This document shows positions 44,809-56,615 of a stretch of DNA of 64,000 nt, one piece after another. The notes beneath the pieces are model-generated. The model ran no database searches, was not told the DNA's origin, and was given only the letters and a program-made list of their open reading frames with translations. A program made the translations under genes and the position numbers. Source of the DNA: CAISKJ01 sp046351555 (lineage in GTDB: Bacteria; Myxococcota_A; Polyangia; Polyangiales; Ga0077539). Each line of letters starts with the position of its first letter. Position 1 is the first letter of the stretch. The stretch lies in the NCBI GenBank assembly GCA_046351555.1, contig JAXLYI010000024.1:1-64000 (forward strand), in the 5' to 3' direction.

Positions 44809-45624
44809 TCAGCCGCGGTACACGACGGTGGGGGCGTCGGCGCTCCCCGCCCGGACCGGCCGCGGCTCGTAGGAATCGATGGGCGCGAGCAGGTGCTGGT
44901 CTTCCCCGCGCACGCAGCCCTTCACGAACCCCTGGTAGGTCGTGTTCTCGCTGATGCGGCGCATCGTGCGGAGGAGGGCGTCGCTCTCAGGCAGCTCCCA
45001 CACGTTGACCGCGGCGGGCGCGCCCGCGCCGCGTCGCCAGCCGCTCGCGATCAGCGTCCACGGGGCCGACGCGCCGTGGGCGGGGTTCGAGAGCAGCGGG
45101 ATCATCAGCCGGCGCTTGCCCCCCACGAACGCGCCCATGCGGGCCGGCGCCACGTCGATGTGGTCGATGAGGTAGACGCGCGAGCCGACGAAGGACGCGC
45201 CCTCCGCCGACGCCGGGGGCGCCCGCCGCCCGCCGTTGGCCGGGTCGCCGGGGAGCCAGCGGTCGGGGTCGTACGCGGTGGGCGTGAGCACCGTGTTCTC
45301 CTCCGCCGACACGTAGCGGGAGAGCTCTTTCGCGAGCGGGAGGGCCGGCGCGTCGGGGCGCAGCGGCTCCCCGCGGCGCCACACGTGCACCACGCGGCCG
45401 GGCGTGCCGGTGAGGTGCGAGCCCGCGGCCAGGAGGCGGAAGCCCCGCTCCATCATCGCCGGGACGTAGCGCAGCGTCATGAACATCCCGTAGTTCCAAA
45501 GCTCCGGGAGGCTCAGGTCGAGGCGCTGGATGACGAGCCCGTACCCCGCGCGGGTGGTGCCCTCCGGGAACGAGCCGAGGTCGGCCTCGGTGTCCGCTGA
45601 GTCGTTCTGGAAATCACCGGGCAT
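44809..45624 (-). CDS. NIPSNAP-like tandem alpha-beta barrel protein
   Basis: A 271-residue protein with two similar halves. The first is LVIQRLDLSLPELWNYGMFM with RVVHVWRRGEP, the second RVYLIDHIDVAPARMGAFVG with AAVNVWELPESDALLRTMRR. This strand-helix-strand pattern ending in VxVWE is that of NIPSNAP/dimeric ferredoxin-like barrels, known for small hydrophobic ligand binding or oxygenase-like chemistry. The assignment is by pattern only. It is 33 bp after the kinase gene and 21 bp before the unknown 197-residue gene, so it belongs to the YcaO/TfuA block. Confidence 0.6.
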   Translation of the reverse strand: MPGDFQNDSADTEADLGSFPEGTTRAGYGLVIQRLDLSLPELWNYGMFMTLRYVPAMMERGFRLLAAGSHLTGTPGRVVHVWRRGEPLRPDAPALPLAKELSRYVSAEENTVLTPTAYDPDRWLPGDPANGGRRAPPASAEGASFVGSRVYLIDHIDVAPARMGAFVGGKRRLMIPLLSNPAHGASAPWTLIASGWRRGAGAPAAVNVWELPESDALLRTMRRISENTTYQGFVKGCVRGEDQHLLAPIDSYEPRPVRAGSADAPTVVYRG

Positions 45625-45657
45625 GGCGCATCGGCCCTCTCTCGTCCTCGCTGCGAG

Positions 45658-49128
<3,471 letters not shown>

Positions 49129-49144
49129 GGGGGAACGGCCGCGC

Positions 49145-50524
49145 CTACTCGTCCTCGTCGGCGCCGGCGCCGCGCGGCAGCCCGCACTCGTCGCGGAGGC
49201 GGGCGAAGGTGACCCGGTGCAGGCCCGCGAGCCGGGCGGCCTCCTTCACGCGGTTCTTCGCGAGGCGGAGCACGCGGCGGAGGTACACCTGGTTGAAGCG
49301 CAGGCGCAGCTCGTCGAGGGCCTCGTCGTGCGGGCGGTCGAGCAGGTCGCCGTAGGAGAGGGCGGCCTCGGGCGGCGCGGGCACCTGGCTCGGGCGCTCG
49401 GCCGGGGGCTCGCCGGCGATGATGAGCTCCTCGAGGTAGCGCTGGAGCTCGCGCGCGTTGCCCGCCCACGCGCGGCGCTGCATGTCGTCGTAGTCGGCCG
49501 CGGTGAGCGCGAAGCCCTCGGGCACCCGCACGTCGCCGCGCGCCCGGATGCGCCCGAGCAGCGCGTCGGCGAGGGGCCCGAGGTCGTCGCGGCGGTCGCG
49601 CAGCGGCGGCACCTCGACGGTCACCCCCGCGAGGCGCTCGTAGAGGTCGAGGCGAAACTGCCCCGCGCTCACGCGCGCCGCGAGGTTCTGGTGGGTGGCG
49701 GCGACGACGCGGACGTTGACGGGGCGGTCGTCGTTGTCGCCGACGCGGCGCACCACGCGCTCGTCGAGCACGCGCAGGAGGCGGGTCTGCGCCTCGGGGG
49801 GCAGCTCGGCCACCTCGTCGAGGAAGACGGTGCCCCCGTCGGCGTCTTCGAAGAGCCCGCGGCGGTCTCCCGTGGCGTGGGTGAAGGCGCCCTTCACGTG
49901 CCCGAAGAGCTCGCTCTCGAGCAGCGTCGGCGAGAGGGCCCCGCAGTCGATCACCTTGAAGGGCCCCGCCGCGCGCCGGCTGTGCGCGTGGAGGGCGCGC
50001 GCGAGGCGCGACTTGCCCGTCCCCGTCTCGCCCGTGATCAGCACCGCCACGTCGTGCTGCGCCACGCGCCGCGCCCGCTCGAACACCCGGCGCATCTGCG
50101 CGCTCACCCCGAGCAGCTCGCCGAAGGCCGACTCCGGCGGCACCGCCACCGCGTGGTCGCTCGGGTCGAGCTCGAGGCGGAGCGCGCTCTTGCCCAGGCG
50201 GATCTCGACGTCGTCGCACACCTCCACGGGGCAGCCGAGCACCTTCACCCCGTTGACCCACGTCCCGTTGGTGCTCGTGTCGCGCACGCACACGCCGCCC
50301 GGCGCGGCCACGAGCTCGACGTGCGCGCGGCTCACCGCGGGGTCGTCGAGGCGCAGCCAGCCGGCGCCCGGGCCCGCGCCGGGGCCGCGCCCGATGCGCA
50401 GCCGGCCCTCGTCGTCGGGCCGTATCGGCGGCGGCGTGCTCAACCGGCGCGCGGTGGGCGCGACGCGCACGCGGAAGCCGCGGAGCGCGAGGGAGTCGAC
50501 CTTCATGGGGCGCGTGTCCGACAT
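49145..50524 (-). CDS. FHA-domain sigma54-type activator with altered GAFTGA loop
   Basis: A 459-residue regulator. The FHA domain (about 40-120) shows IGRG (44-47), SRAHVEL (65-71) and STNGTWVNG (84-92). The AAA+ domain has Walker A GETGTGKS (165-172), Walker B GGTVFLDEVAE, an R-finger region and a C-terminal Fis-type helix (KEAARLAGLHRVTFARLRDE). The sigma54-contact loop, normally GAFTGA, reads GAFTHA (212-217). The last gene upstream is divergent. A TATAAA box at 50539-50544 on the minus strand would place the mRNA start within about 10 nt of the ATG. It heads the six-gene block; phosphothreonine made by the kinase encoded next could be what its FHA domain reads. Confidence 0.87.
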   Translation of the reverse strand: MSDTRPMKVDSLALRGFRVRVAPTARRLSTPPPIRPDDEGRLRIGRGPGAGPGAGWLRLDDPAVSRAHVELVAAPGGVCVRDTSTNGTWVNGVKVLGCPVEVCDDVEIRLGKSALRLELDPSDHAVAVPPESAFGELLGVSAQMRRVFERARRVAQHDVAVLITGETGTGKSRLARALHAHSRRAAGPFKVIDCGALSPTLLESELFGHVKGAFTHATGDRRGLFEDADGGTVFLDEVAELPPEAQTRLLRVLDERVVRRVGDNDDRPVNVRVVAATHQNLAARVSAGQFRLDLYERLAGVTVEVPPLRDRRDDLGPLADALLGRIRARGDVRVPEGFALTAADYDDMQRRAWAGNARELQRYLEELIIAGEPPAERPSQVPAPPEAALSYGDLLDRPHDEALDELRLRFNQVYLRRVLRLAKNRVKEAARLAGLHRVTFARLRDECGLPRGAGADEDE

Positions 50525-50538
50525 CGCCGTGGGGGGCC

Positions 50539-50544
50539 TTTATA
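50539..50544 (-). promoter_or_regulatory. -10 box (TATAAA) of the activator gene
   Basis: On the minus strand TATAAA lies about 15 nt before the ATG of the FHA activator. No clear -35 is seen. It implies a very short leader. Confidence 0.4.
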
Positions 50545-50567
50545 CCCGAAGGACGTCCGTTGCGGGG

Positions 50568-50583
50568 GCACGGGAAAGCGTGC
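50568..50583. promoter_or_regulatory. Inverted repeat GCACG-N6-CGTGC upstream of the pseudokinase
   Basis: Perfect 5-bp arms GCACG (50568-50572) and CGTGC (50579-50583) lie 20 bp before the pseudokinase ATG, in the 78-bp divergent region. It could be an operator for either gene. Confidence 0.35.
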
Positions 50584-50602
50584 ATAACCGCCGTCCCACC
50601 GG

Positions 50603-52651
50603 ATGACCGCACCGCTCTCCGCGCAGACCGCCGTCGAGGGGCGCTACCTCCTGGACGCCCCGCTCGACGGGTGGGGCCTCGGCGAAACGTGGCAGTGCCG
50701 GGACAAGAACTTCCGCAACCGACCCGTTGCGCTGAAGTTCCTCCCCGCGGAGCGCGCGGATCGCCTGGCCGAGGCCGCGCAGGAGCTCCGCGCCCAGCGC
50801 GCGCTCAAGCACCCCTGCGTGCTGCCCGTCATCAACCAGGGCACGCACGCGGGCCGCGCCTGGGTCGCCTACGACGGCTTCGACGGCGCGCCCCTGACGC
50901 GCCTCGTCGACGAGCAGCGCCGCGCGCGCGGGATGCTCGACGCCGCTGCAGTGCGCGAGCTCTTCGCGAAGGTGCTCGACGCCGTCGCCGCCGGCCACGA
51001 GGCCGCCGCGCCCGTGCTCCACGGCTGCCTCCAGCCCGCCTGCGTGCTCGTGAAGGGCCCGGCGGTGAAGGTGGTCGACTTCGGCCTCCACCCCTTCGCC
51101 CCGCCCGGCGCGCTCGGCCCCTTCCGCGCGCCCGAGCTCGCCGCCGAGGGCGCGGCCCCCACGCTCGCCAGCGACGTCTACGCCCTCGGCGCGACGCTCG
51201 CCGACCTGCTCCTGCCGCAGCAGGGCGCGGGCGACCCGCGGCGCGCGCTCGAGTCCCTCCTCGCCGCCCTCGGCCGCGACGGCGCGCAGGCCGGCCGCAT
51301 GCAACGCGGCGACGTCGCCCTCTCGCTCTGGGACGCGATCGCCCGCGCCACGCGGCGCGACCCTGCCGCCCGCTGGGACGACGTGAGCGCCCTGCGCGCC
51401 GCCCTCGACGCCGCGTGGGACGCCGCCCCGCTCGCGCCTGCGCGCGCCTCCGCGGCCCCGGGGCTCCCGACGGCGCCTGCGTTCGCGCAGCCCCCGGCGC
51501 CCGCCGCGGCGATGCCGGTCCCCGCCGGGCCGGCGTTCTCGGCGACGATGCCGCCGCTCGCCGCGCCGCTGCCGCCGCCCGTCGCGCCCGCGGCGGCCTT
51601 CCTGCGCGCGCCCACGATGCCCCCGGTGCCCGCGCCGCGCCCGCCCGCGCCCGTCGCCGCGTGGGACGCGCCGCCGCCGTCGTACCCCTCGACGCCGCCC
51701 GGCGACGCCTGGTCGACGACGCGCCCGCCCGTCCAGCGCGCGGTGGAGCCCGTCCTCGCCTCCGCGTGGGACCCGCCCCCGCCCGCGGCCGTGCCCGCGC
51801 CGCCGCCGTGGTCCGCGGGGCCGTCGGCGCCGCTCACGGCGGGCCCCCTGGTGGCCGGCGCGCGCGCCGCGCGGGACGACGAGTGGGACGAGGAGACGAG
51901 GGCGGCCGACCCCTCGCGCGCCTCGGGCGTGCCCGCCATGGCGCGGCCGCGCGCGGTGCAGGAGTCGACGATGGCGCTCGACGTCGAGGCCCTCGCGGGC
52001 GGGCTCCCGCCGCTGCCCACCGAGTCGACGATGGCGCTCGACGTCGAGGCCCTCGCGGCCGCGGCCGCGCCGCTGCCGCCGCCCCCGCGCGCGTCGCGCC
52101 CGTCGCAGACCGCGCAGCTCGACGACGACTGGAAGGACTCCGTCGTGGTGCTCGACACGACGTCGGGCAACACCGAGCTGGCCAGCGGGCTCGGCGCCGC
52201 GGACGACGACGAGGAGCCCTACGAGCCCGGCGCCCGCACGCGCATGGCCCCGGCCCCCGCCGAGGTGATGGAGACGATGGAGACGCTCCAGCCGCGGCGC
52301 AACCTCGCGGTGGAGTCCTACCTCGCGTCGGCCCACCCGATCCCGACCGCCGAGCGGACGATGGCGCTCGACACCGATGCGGTGGCCGACCCGGCGTTCG
52401 CGACCGTCCCCGCGCCGATGGGGCGCCCCCCGACGATGGCCCCGCTCGCGCCGCTCGCGCCGCAGCCACCCACGGGCGCGGGGGGCGGACCGATGTACGG
52501 GCTCCCGCCGGCGCAGCGCCCGTCGGCGCCGCCCGCGCGGGGCTTCCAACCGCCGCCCAACGCGGCACCGTCGAAGGCGCCGATCGTCGCGGCCGCGGTG
52601 ACCGCGTTGCTGCTGGTGGGCGGCGCGCTGGCCTTCGTGCTGCTGCGCTGA
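50603..52651 (+). CDS. Membrane-anchored Ser/Thr pseudokinase with repeated TMALD motifs
   Basis: A 682-residue protein. The kinase fold (about 10-275) keeps the VALK lysine (K45) and DFG (159-161), but the catalytic loop HRDLKPEN reads HGCLQPAC (140-147), losing the catalytic Asp and the Mg-binding Asn, and the glycine loop is degenerate. It is probably catalytically dead. A long Pro/Ala linker holds three related motifs ESTMALDVEALA (twice) and ERTMALDTDAVA. A single C-terminal helix (APIVAAAVTALLLVGGALAFVL) anchors it with the kinase fold in the cytoplasm. The TMALD repeats look like phosphothreonine ligands for the FHA protein encoded divergently next to it. Confidence 0.85.
   Translation: MTAPLSAQTAVEGRYLLDAPLDGWGLGETWQCRDKNFRNRPVALKFLPAERADRLAEAAQELRAQRALKHPCVLPVINQGTHAGRAWVAYDGFDGAPLTRLVDEQRRARGMLDAAAVRELFAKVLDAVAAGHEAAAPVLHGCLQPACVLVKGPAVKVVDFGLHPFAPPGALGPFRAPELAAEGAAPTLASDVYALGATLADLLLPQQGAGDPRRALESLLAALGRDGAQAGRMQRGDVALSLWDAIARATRRDPAARWDDVSALRAALDAAWDAAPLAPARASAAPGLPTAPAFAQPPAPAAAMPVPAGPAFSATMPPLAAPLPPPVAPAAAFLRAPTMPPVPAPRPPAPVAAWDAPPPSYPSTPPGDAWSTTRPPVQRAVEPVLASAWDPPPPAAVPAPPPWSAGPSAPLTAGPLVAGARAARDDEWDEETRAADPSRASGVPAMARPRAVQESTMALDVEALAGGLPPLPTESTMALDVEALAAAAAPLPPPPRASRPSQTAQLDDDWKDSVVVLDTTSGNTELASGLGAADDDEEPYEPGARTRMAPAPAEVMETMETLQPRRNLAVESYLASAHPIPTAERTMALDTDAVADPAFATVPAPMGRPPTMAPLAPLAPQPPTGAGGGPMYGLPPAQRPSAPPARGFQPPPNAAPSKAPIVAAAVTALLLVGGALAFVLLR
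51962..52058 (+). repeat. Direct repeat of 37 bp, 60-bp period
   Basis: The segment starting GAGTCGACGATGGCGCTCGA at 51962-51998 recurs without change at 52022-52058. It encodes the duplicated ESTMALDVEALA motif. The repeats are far more alike than the surrounding linker, so duplication is recent or selected. Confidence 0.9.
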
Positions 52652-52669
52652 CCCGCCCGCCTCCGCCCG

Positions 52670-55600
52670 TCACCGCAGCTCGTTGGTTCCCCAGACGCCC
52701 TTCGAGACGGGGCCGGTGGGGCCGTTCTCGAGGCGGCACACGCCCAGCGACGGGACGCAGCCCTGCTCGGTGTTGCCCCAGCGGTAGATCGCGCCCGCGC
52801 CTGGGTTCGCCGGGTCGCCCGCGCCGGGGCCGTCGAACGCCGTCCCCATCCAGCGCGGCCACGTCGCGCCGCCGAGGCCCGCCTGGCGGAAGTAGTCGAG
52901 CGCGACGAAGCGGTTCCACGTGTCCCACGCGGGGCCCGCGGAGCAGTCGTCGACGAGGTCGACCCCGCCCGGGAGCGTTTGATACACGTGCCGGCCCGCC
53001 GTCGACCACATCCCGTGCGAGCCCCACGCAGCGTACACGACGGGGTGTGTGCCGCTGCGGGGCGCGTCGGCCCAGCGGTAGAGCTCGCCGAAGTCGTGCG
53101 ACGCGATGAAGAAGAGGTCGGGCTGGAGCGACCAGCCCCGCGCGAAATCGTACTGCGGCGTGAGGCGCGTCGAGACGTGCTCCCAGTCGCCCACGTGGTT
53201 GCCGTAGACGGTGCTCAGCACCTCCTTGCCGCGGTTGTAGGGGTAGTAGGCGTAGTAGATCAGGTCGACGGCCTGCGTCGTGGCGCCCGAGACGGTGAAG
53301 GTCTTGTCGGCCCAGTAGGCGTAGATCGGCGCCGTCGCGAGGTCGCCCGCGAAGAAGGGGAGCGTGTCGGAGGGCGTCGGCAGCGACGCGCGGGTGCGCA
53401 GCCAGTAGCGACCGTCGGCGGCGCGGAACCGCTCGAGGTTGGGCCACGCCCACTCCACCGACGACGCGTTGTAGCGCTCGCCCGTCGCCGTGTAGATGCG
53501 CGGCGCCCACGACGCGAGCGCGGCGAGCTTCTCGGCGTCCGTGGCCGCGAGGCGCGCGGGCATCGGCGGCCAGCGCGGCGCCGCGCGGTTGACGCAGAGG
53601 TGGACGAAGCGGCCGTCGCCGCAGCCGCGGTGGAGGTCGAGCGCGTCGCGCGCCATCGACCACGAGCCGTCGTTGGCCCGGCAGAAGGGCGCGCAGGGCG
53701 CGTCGCTGTCGGCGCTGACGCTCAGCGCGAGGTTGGTGACGAAGGTCGCGGCCGCGTTGACGGGCTCGTAGCGGACGCAGAGCCCGATGCGCCAGCAGGC
53801 GCTGTCGGTGCCCGTGGAGAGCGCGCCCTGGATGCCGCGCGAGGTGCCGTTGGCGCGGACGTAGCCCGCGGGGCAGGAGACGTTCCAGTTGGCCCAGCGC
53901 TGGGCGGTGATGCCGGTGAGGACGGGCGTGGCGGCGTCGCGGCGGACGCGCGCGTAGCGCACGAGGATGCCGGTGGTCGAGCCGCCGATGCCGATGTTGA
54001 CGTCTGACGCGGTGAGGCGCGAGCCCGTCTCGCCGGGGACGTACGGGCCGACGCACGCGGCGCCCGAGGCGAGCCCCGTGTAGGCCGACGAGGCGCCGCC
54101 GATGTTGTCGGTCACGATCACGTCGGTGATCGCGTACACCTCCGCGCCCATCCCGACGAAGGACGCCGTCCGCGCGGCGGCGTCGATCGGGTTGCCCGCG
54201 ACGTCCTTCACCAGCGCGTCGCGCCCGTCGATGAAGCTGTCGCCGTTGGTGTCGGCGCGCCGCGCGGTCACCGTGTAGGCGGTGTTGTTCGCCTGCGCCG
54301 CCGTGTCGAGCAGCACCAGGTCGCGCGTCGCGCCGAACGACGCGCCCGTCACCGCGAGGCTCGGGGCGATGCTGAAGTACGCCGCCGCCGCGCTCGCCGC
54401 GTCGAGGGGCTCGCTGAAGCGGAGGAGCACCCGCGTGTTCGACTGGACCACCGCCGCGGTGAGGGCCGGCGGGCAGTCGACCCCCGCCGTCCCGCACGGG
54501 ACGCAGCGCCCGCCCTGGCACCCGTGGCCCCCGGGGCACGCCGCGCCGCAGCGCCCGCAGTGGGCCGCCGTCGTGTTGGTGCTGACCTCGCAGCCGTTGG
54601 CGGCGGCGCGGTCGCAGTCGCCGAAGCCCGCGTCGCACGCCGCCACCGCCGTCGCGCTGCACGCGCCCGCCGCGCACGCCGCCACGCCGCGGGCGACCGC
54701 GCACGCCGCCCCGCAGCGGCCGCAGTTGCGCGGGTCGCTGGCGAGCGCGACGCACTGGTTGGTGCAGAGCGTCGCCCCGGCCGGGCACGTCATCACGCAC
54801 GCCCCGGCGCTGCACGCCGTCATCCCCGCGCACGCGCGACCGCAGGCCCCGCAGTGGGAGCCGCTCGTCCGCGTGTCGGCCTCGCAGCCGTTGGCGGGGT
54901 CGCCGTCGCAGTCCGCGAAGCCGGCAGCGCACGTCGGCGAGCACGCGCCCGCGACGCAAACGTTGGCGCCCGTCCCCGCGTTGGTGGCGCAGGCGCGGCC
55001 GCACGCACCGCAGTTCGCGGCGTCCCCGCGGGCGTCGACTTCGCAGCCGTCGGCGGGGTCGCCGTTGCAGTCGAAGTAGCTCATCGCGCACGTCGGCGAG
55101 CACGCGCCTGCGGCGCAGGCGTTGGCGCTCGTGCCCGCGTTGGTGGCGCACGCGCGGCCGCACGCGCCGCAGTGGGCGGGGCTCGTCTGCGGGTCGACGC
55201 ACTGGCCGCTGCAGAGGGTGAGCCCCGCGGCGCAGGCGCACGCGCCCGCCGCGCAGGTCTGTCGGTCGGCGCAGGCCGCCCCGCACGCGCCGCAGTGGGC
55301 GGGGTCGGACTGAGTGTCGACGCAGGCTCCACCGCACGAGGTCTGCCCGGTCGGGCATGCGCACGCGCCCGCCGCGCAGGTCTGCCCCGCCGCGCAGCGC
55401 GTCGCGCAGGCGCCGCAGTTGGCCGGGTCGGACTGGAGGTCGGTGCACGACCCGCCGCACACGACCTGCCCGGGGAGGCAGGCGACGTCGTCCGACGCGT
55501 CGGGCGCGTCGTCCGGCGAGGCGACGTCTGTCGAGACATCGGGCGGGACGTCGGGCGCAGCGTCGGGGCTCGCGTCCGTGGTGGACGCGTCGTCGCTGGC

Positions 55601-55771
55601 GTCGGCCGCGGCGTCGACGGTCGCGTCGGTCGCGGGGCGGTCGCTCGCGGCGTCGACGGGCACCTGATCGGCGCGCGGCACGTCGGCCGGCGCCGGCGTT
55701 TCGCTGCACCCCGCGGCCAGCGCGGTGAGACACAGCGCGAGCGCCCACGAGTCCACCCGGGATCGTTCCAT
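52670..55771 (-). CDS. Cys-rich surface lipoprotein with C-terminal Vps62-like domain
   Basis: A 1033-residue lipoprotein; its signal ends ALCLTALAAGC. An Asp/Ala-rich linker of about 70 residues is followed by seven to eight Cys-rich units of the type SDPANCGACGxxC...GQTCxAGAC (about 95-410). An Ig-like domain (SNTRVLLRFSEPLDAASAAAAYFSI) and a further beta region follow. The last 250 residues match the Vps62-related domain: DLIYYAYYPYNRGKEVLSTV and GNHVGDWEHVSTRL, then HPVVYAAWGSHGMW. Start: the ATG at 55769-55771 gives a good signal; a GTG 15 bp upstream is in frame. The function is unknown; the build suggests adhesion or sugar binding. Confidence 0.82.
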   Translation of the reverse strand: MERSRVDSWALALCLTALAAGCSETPAPADVPRADQVPVDAASDRPATDATVDAAADASDDASTTDASPDAAPDVPPDVSTDVASPDDAPDASDDVACLPGQVVCGGSCTDLQSDPANCGACATRCAAGQTCAAGACACPTGQTSCGGACVDTQSDPAHCGACGAACADRQTCAAGACACAAGLTLCSGQCVDPQTSPAHCGACGRACATNAGTSANACAAGACSPTCAMSYFDCNGDPADGCEVDARGDAANCGACGRACATNAGTGANVCVAGACSPTCAAGFADCDGDPANGCEADTRTSGSHCGACGRACAGMTACSAGACVMTCPAGATLCTNQCVALASDPRNCGRCGAACAVARGVAACAAGACSATAVAACDAGFGDCDRAAANGCEVSTNTTAAHCGRCGAACPGGHGCQGGRCVPCGTAGVDCPPALTAAVVQSNTRVLLRFSEPLDAASAAAAYFSIAPSLAVTGASFGATRDLVLLDTAAQANNTAYTVTARRADTNGDSFIDGRDALVKDVAGNPIDAAARTASFVGMGAEVYAITDVIVTDNIGGASSAYTGLASGAACVGPYVPGETGSRLTASDVNIGIGGSTTGILVRYARVRRDAATPVLTGITAQRWANWNVSCPAGYVRANGTSRGIQGALSTGTDSACWRIGLCVRYEPVNAAATFVTNLALSVSADSDAPCAPFCRANDGSWSMARDALDLHRGCGDGRFVHLCVNRAAPRWPPMPARLAATDAEKLAALASWAPRIYTATGERYNASSVEWAWPNLERFRAADGRYWLRTRASLPTPSDTLPFFAGDLATAPIYAYWADKTFTVSGATTQAVDLIYYAYYPYNRGKEVLSTVYGNHVGDWEHVSTRLTPQYDFARGWSLQPDLFFIASHDFGELYRWADAPRSGTHPVVYAAWGSHGMWSTAGRHVYQTLPGGVDLVDDCSAGPAWDTWNRFVALDYFRQAGLGGATWPRWMGTAFDGPGAGDPANPGAGAIYRWGNTEQGCVPSLGVCRLENGPTGPVSKGVWGTNELR

Positions 55772-55810
55772 CGCGCGAGGATGCACGGAGCGCGGTCGCG
55801 CTGGGATGGT

Positions 55811-55820
55811 CAGAATTCTC
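55811..55820. promoter_or_regulatory. Near-palindrome related to GAGAATTCTC
   Basis: Reads CAGAATTCTC, 9 of 10 bases identical to the decamer at 10991 and 15032. It lies in the 73-bp gap upstream of the Cys-rich lipoprotein gene (its start is at 55771). Confidence 0.3.
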
Positions 55821-55844
55821 CCGCGGGTGGCCGGGCGTGGCCCA

Positions 55845-56615
55845 TCACCCCGCGGCGGGCGGCGCGTGGCGGGCGGCGTAGCGCCGGAGCACCTCGACGC
55901 CGTCCGCGCGGATGCGCACGGCGGGGCGGGCGGCCTTCACCTGGGCGAGCGCGTCCTCGGCGGTCTTCGCGCGGCCCGACTTGATGACGGCGGCGCAGGC
56001 GACGAGCGCGCTCCGCCCGCGGCCGAAGGCGCAGTGGATGAAGACCCCGCGCCCCGCCGCGACGTGGGCGAGCACCCGGTCGACCAGCGCGTCGAGGTCG
56101 CGGTCGTTCGGAAACGAACGGTCGAGCAGCGGGTGCCCGATCCGCTCGAAGGGCGCGCGCGAGTACACCGCGCTCGTCGGGAGCTCGGAGGTGACGTCGA
56201 CCACCACCGTGACGCCGCGGGCGGTGAGCCGGTCGCGCTCGCGGTCGAAGAGGCGCGGGCCGAGGTAGACGCCGGGCATCACCTCGCACACCACCTCCTC
56301 GCGCCGGTAGCGCCGCGCCAGCGCGTAGATCGCCACGCTCACCGCGCGGAAGGGCCAGAACACCCACTGGAGCCACGGCCAGCGCGCGCCCTTGAGCACG
56401 CCCGCGACGTCCGCGCCGTACGCCGTCGCGACGTAGAGCGCGCTCACCGCGCCGAGCGAGAGCGCGCCGTAGGCCGCGAGCGCGCTCACGACGAGCGACA
56501 GGTCGAGCCACAGCCAGGCCATGAGCCAGGTGGCGAGGTCGACGGCGATGAGGAGGTACGTCCACCGCAGCAGGCCGCGGTCGACGCGTGGGGGAGGGGG
56601 AGGCGGGGCGGTCAC
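55845..56615 (-). CDS. Membrane-bound Cys-based protein phosphatase (dual-specificity type)
   Basis: A 256-residue protein with three to four N-terminal membrane helices (YLLIAVDLATWLMAWLWL, VVSALAAYGALSLGAVSALY, VFWPFRAVSVAIYALA). A dual-specificity phosphatase domain follows, with the general acid region LLDRSFPND and the nucleophile loop HCAFGRGRS. The family removes phosphate from Ser, Thr, Tyr or from inositol/lipid substrates. The GTG start overlaps the tsf stop (GTGA), so it is translated with translation-factor genes. Confidence 0.85.
   Translation of the reverse strand: MTAPPPPPPRVDRGLLRWTYLLIAVDLATWLMAWLWLDLSLVVSALAAYGALSLGAVSALYVATAYGADVAGVLKGARWPWLQWVFWPFRAVSVAIYALARRYRREEVVCEVMPGVYLGPRLFDRERDRLTARGVTVVVDVTSELPTSAVYSRAPFERIGHPLLDRSFPNDRDLDALVDRVLAHVAAGRGVFIHCAFGRGRSALVACAAVIKSGRAKTAEDALAQVKAARPAVRIRADGVEVLRRYAARHAPPAAG

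Noticed and set aside
50560..50585. Sigma54 promoter (GGCAC...GC) before the pseudokinase
   Set aside because: The spacing between GG and GC does not fit the -24/-12 rule; an inverted repeat explains the pattern better.
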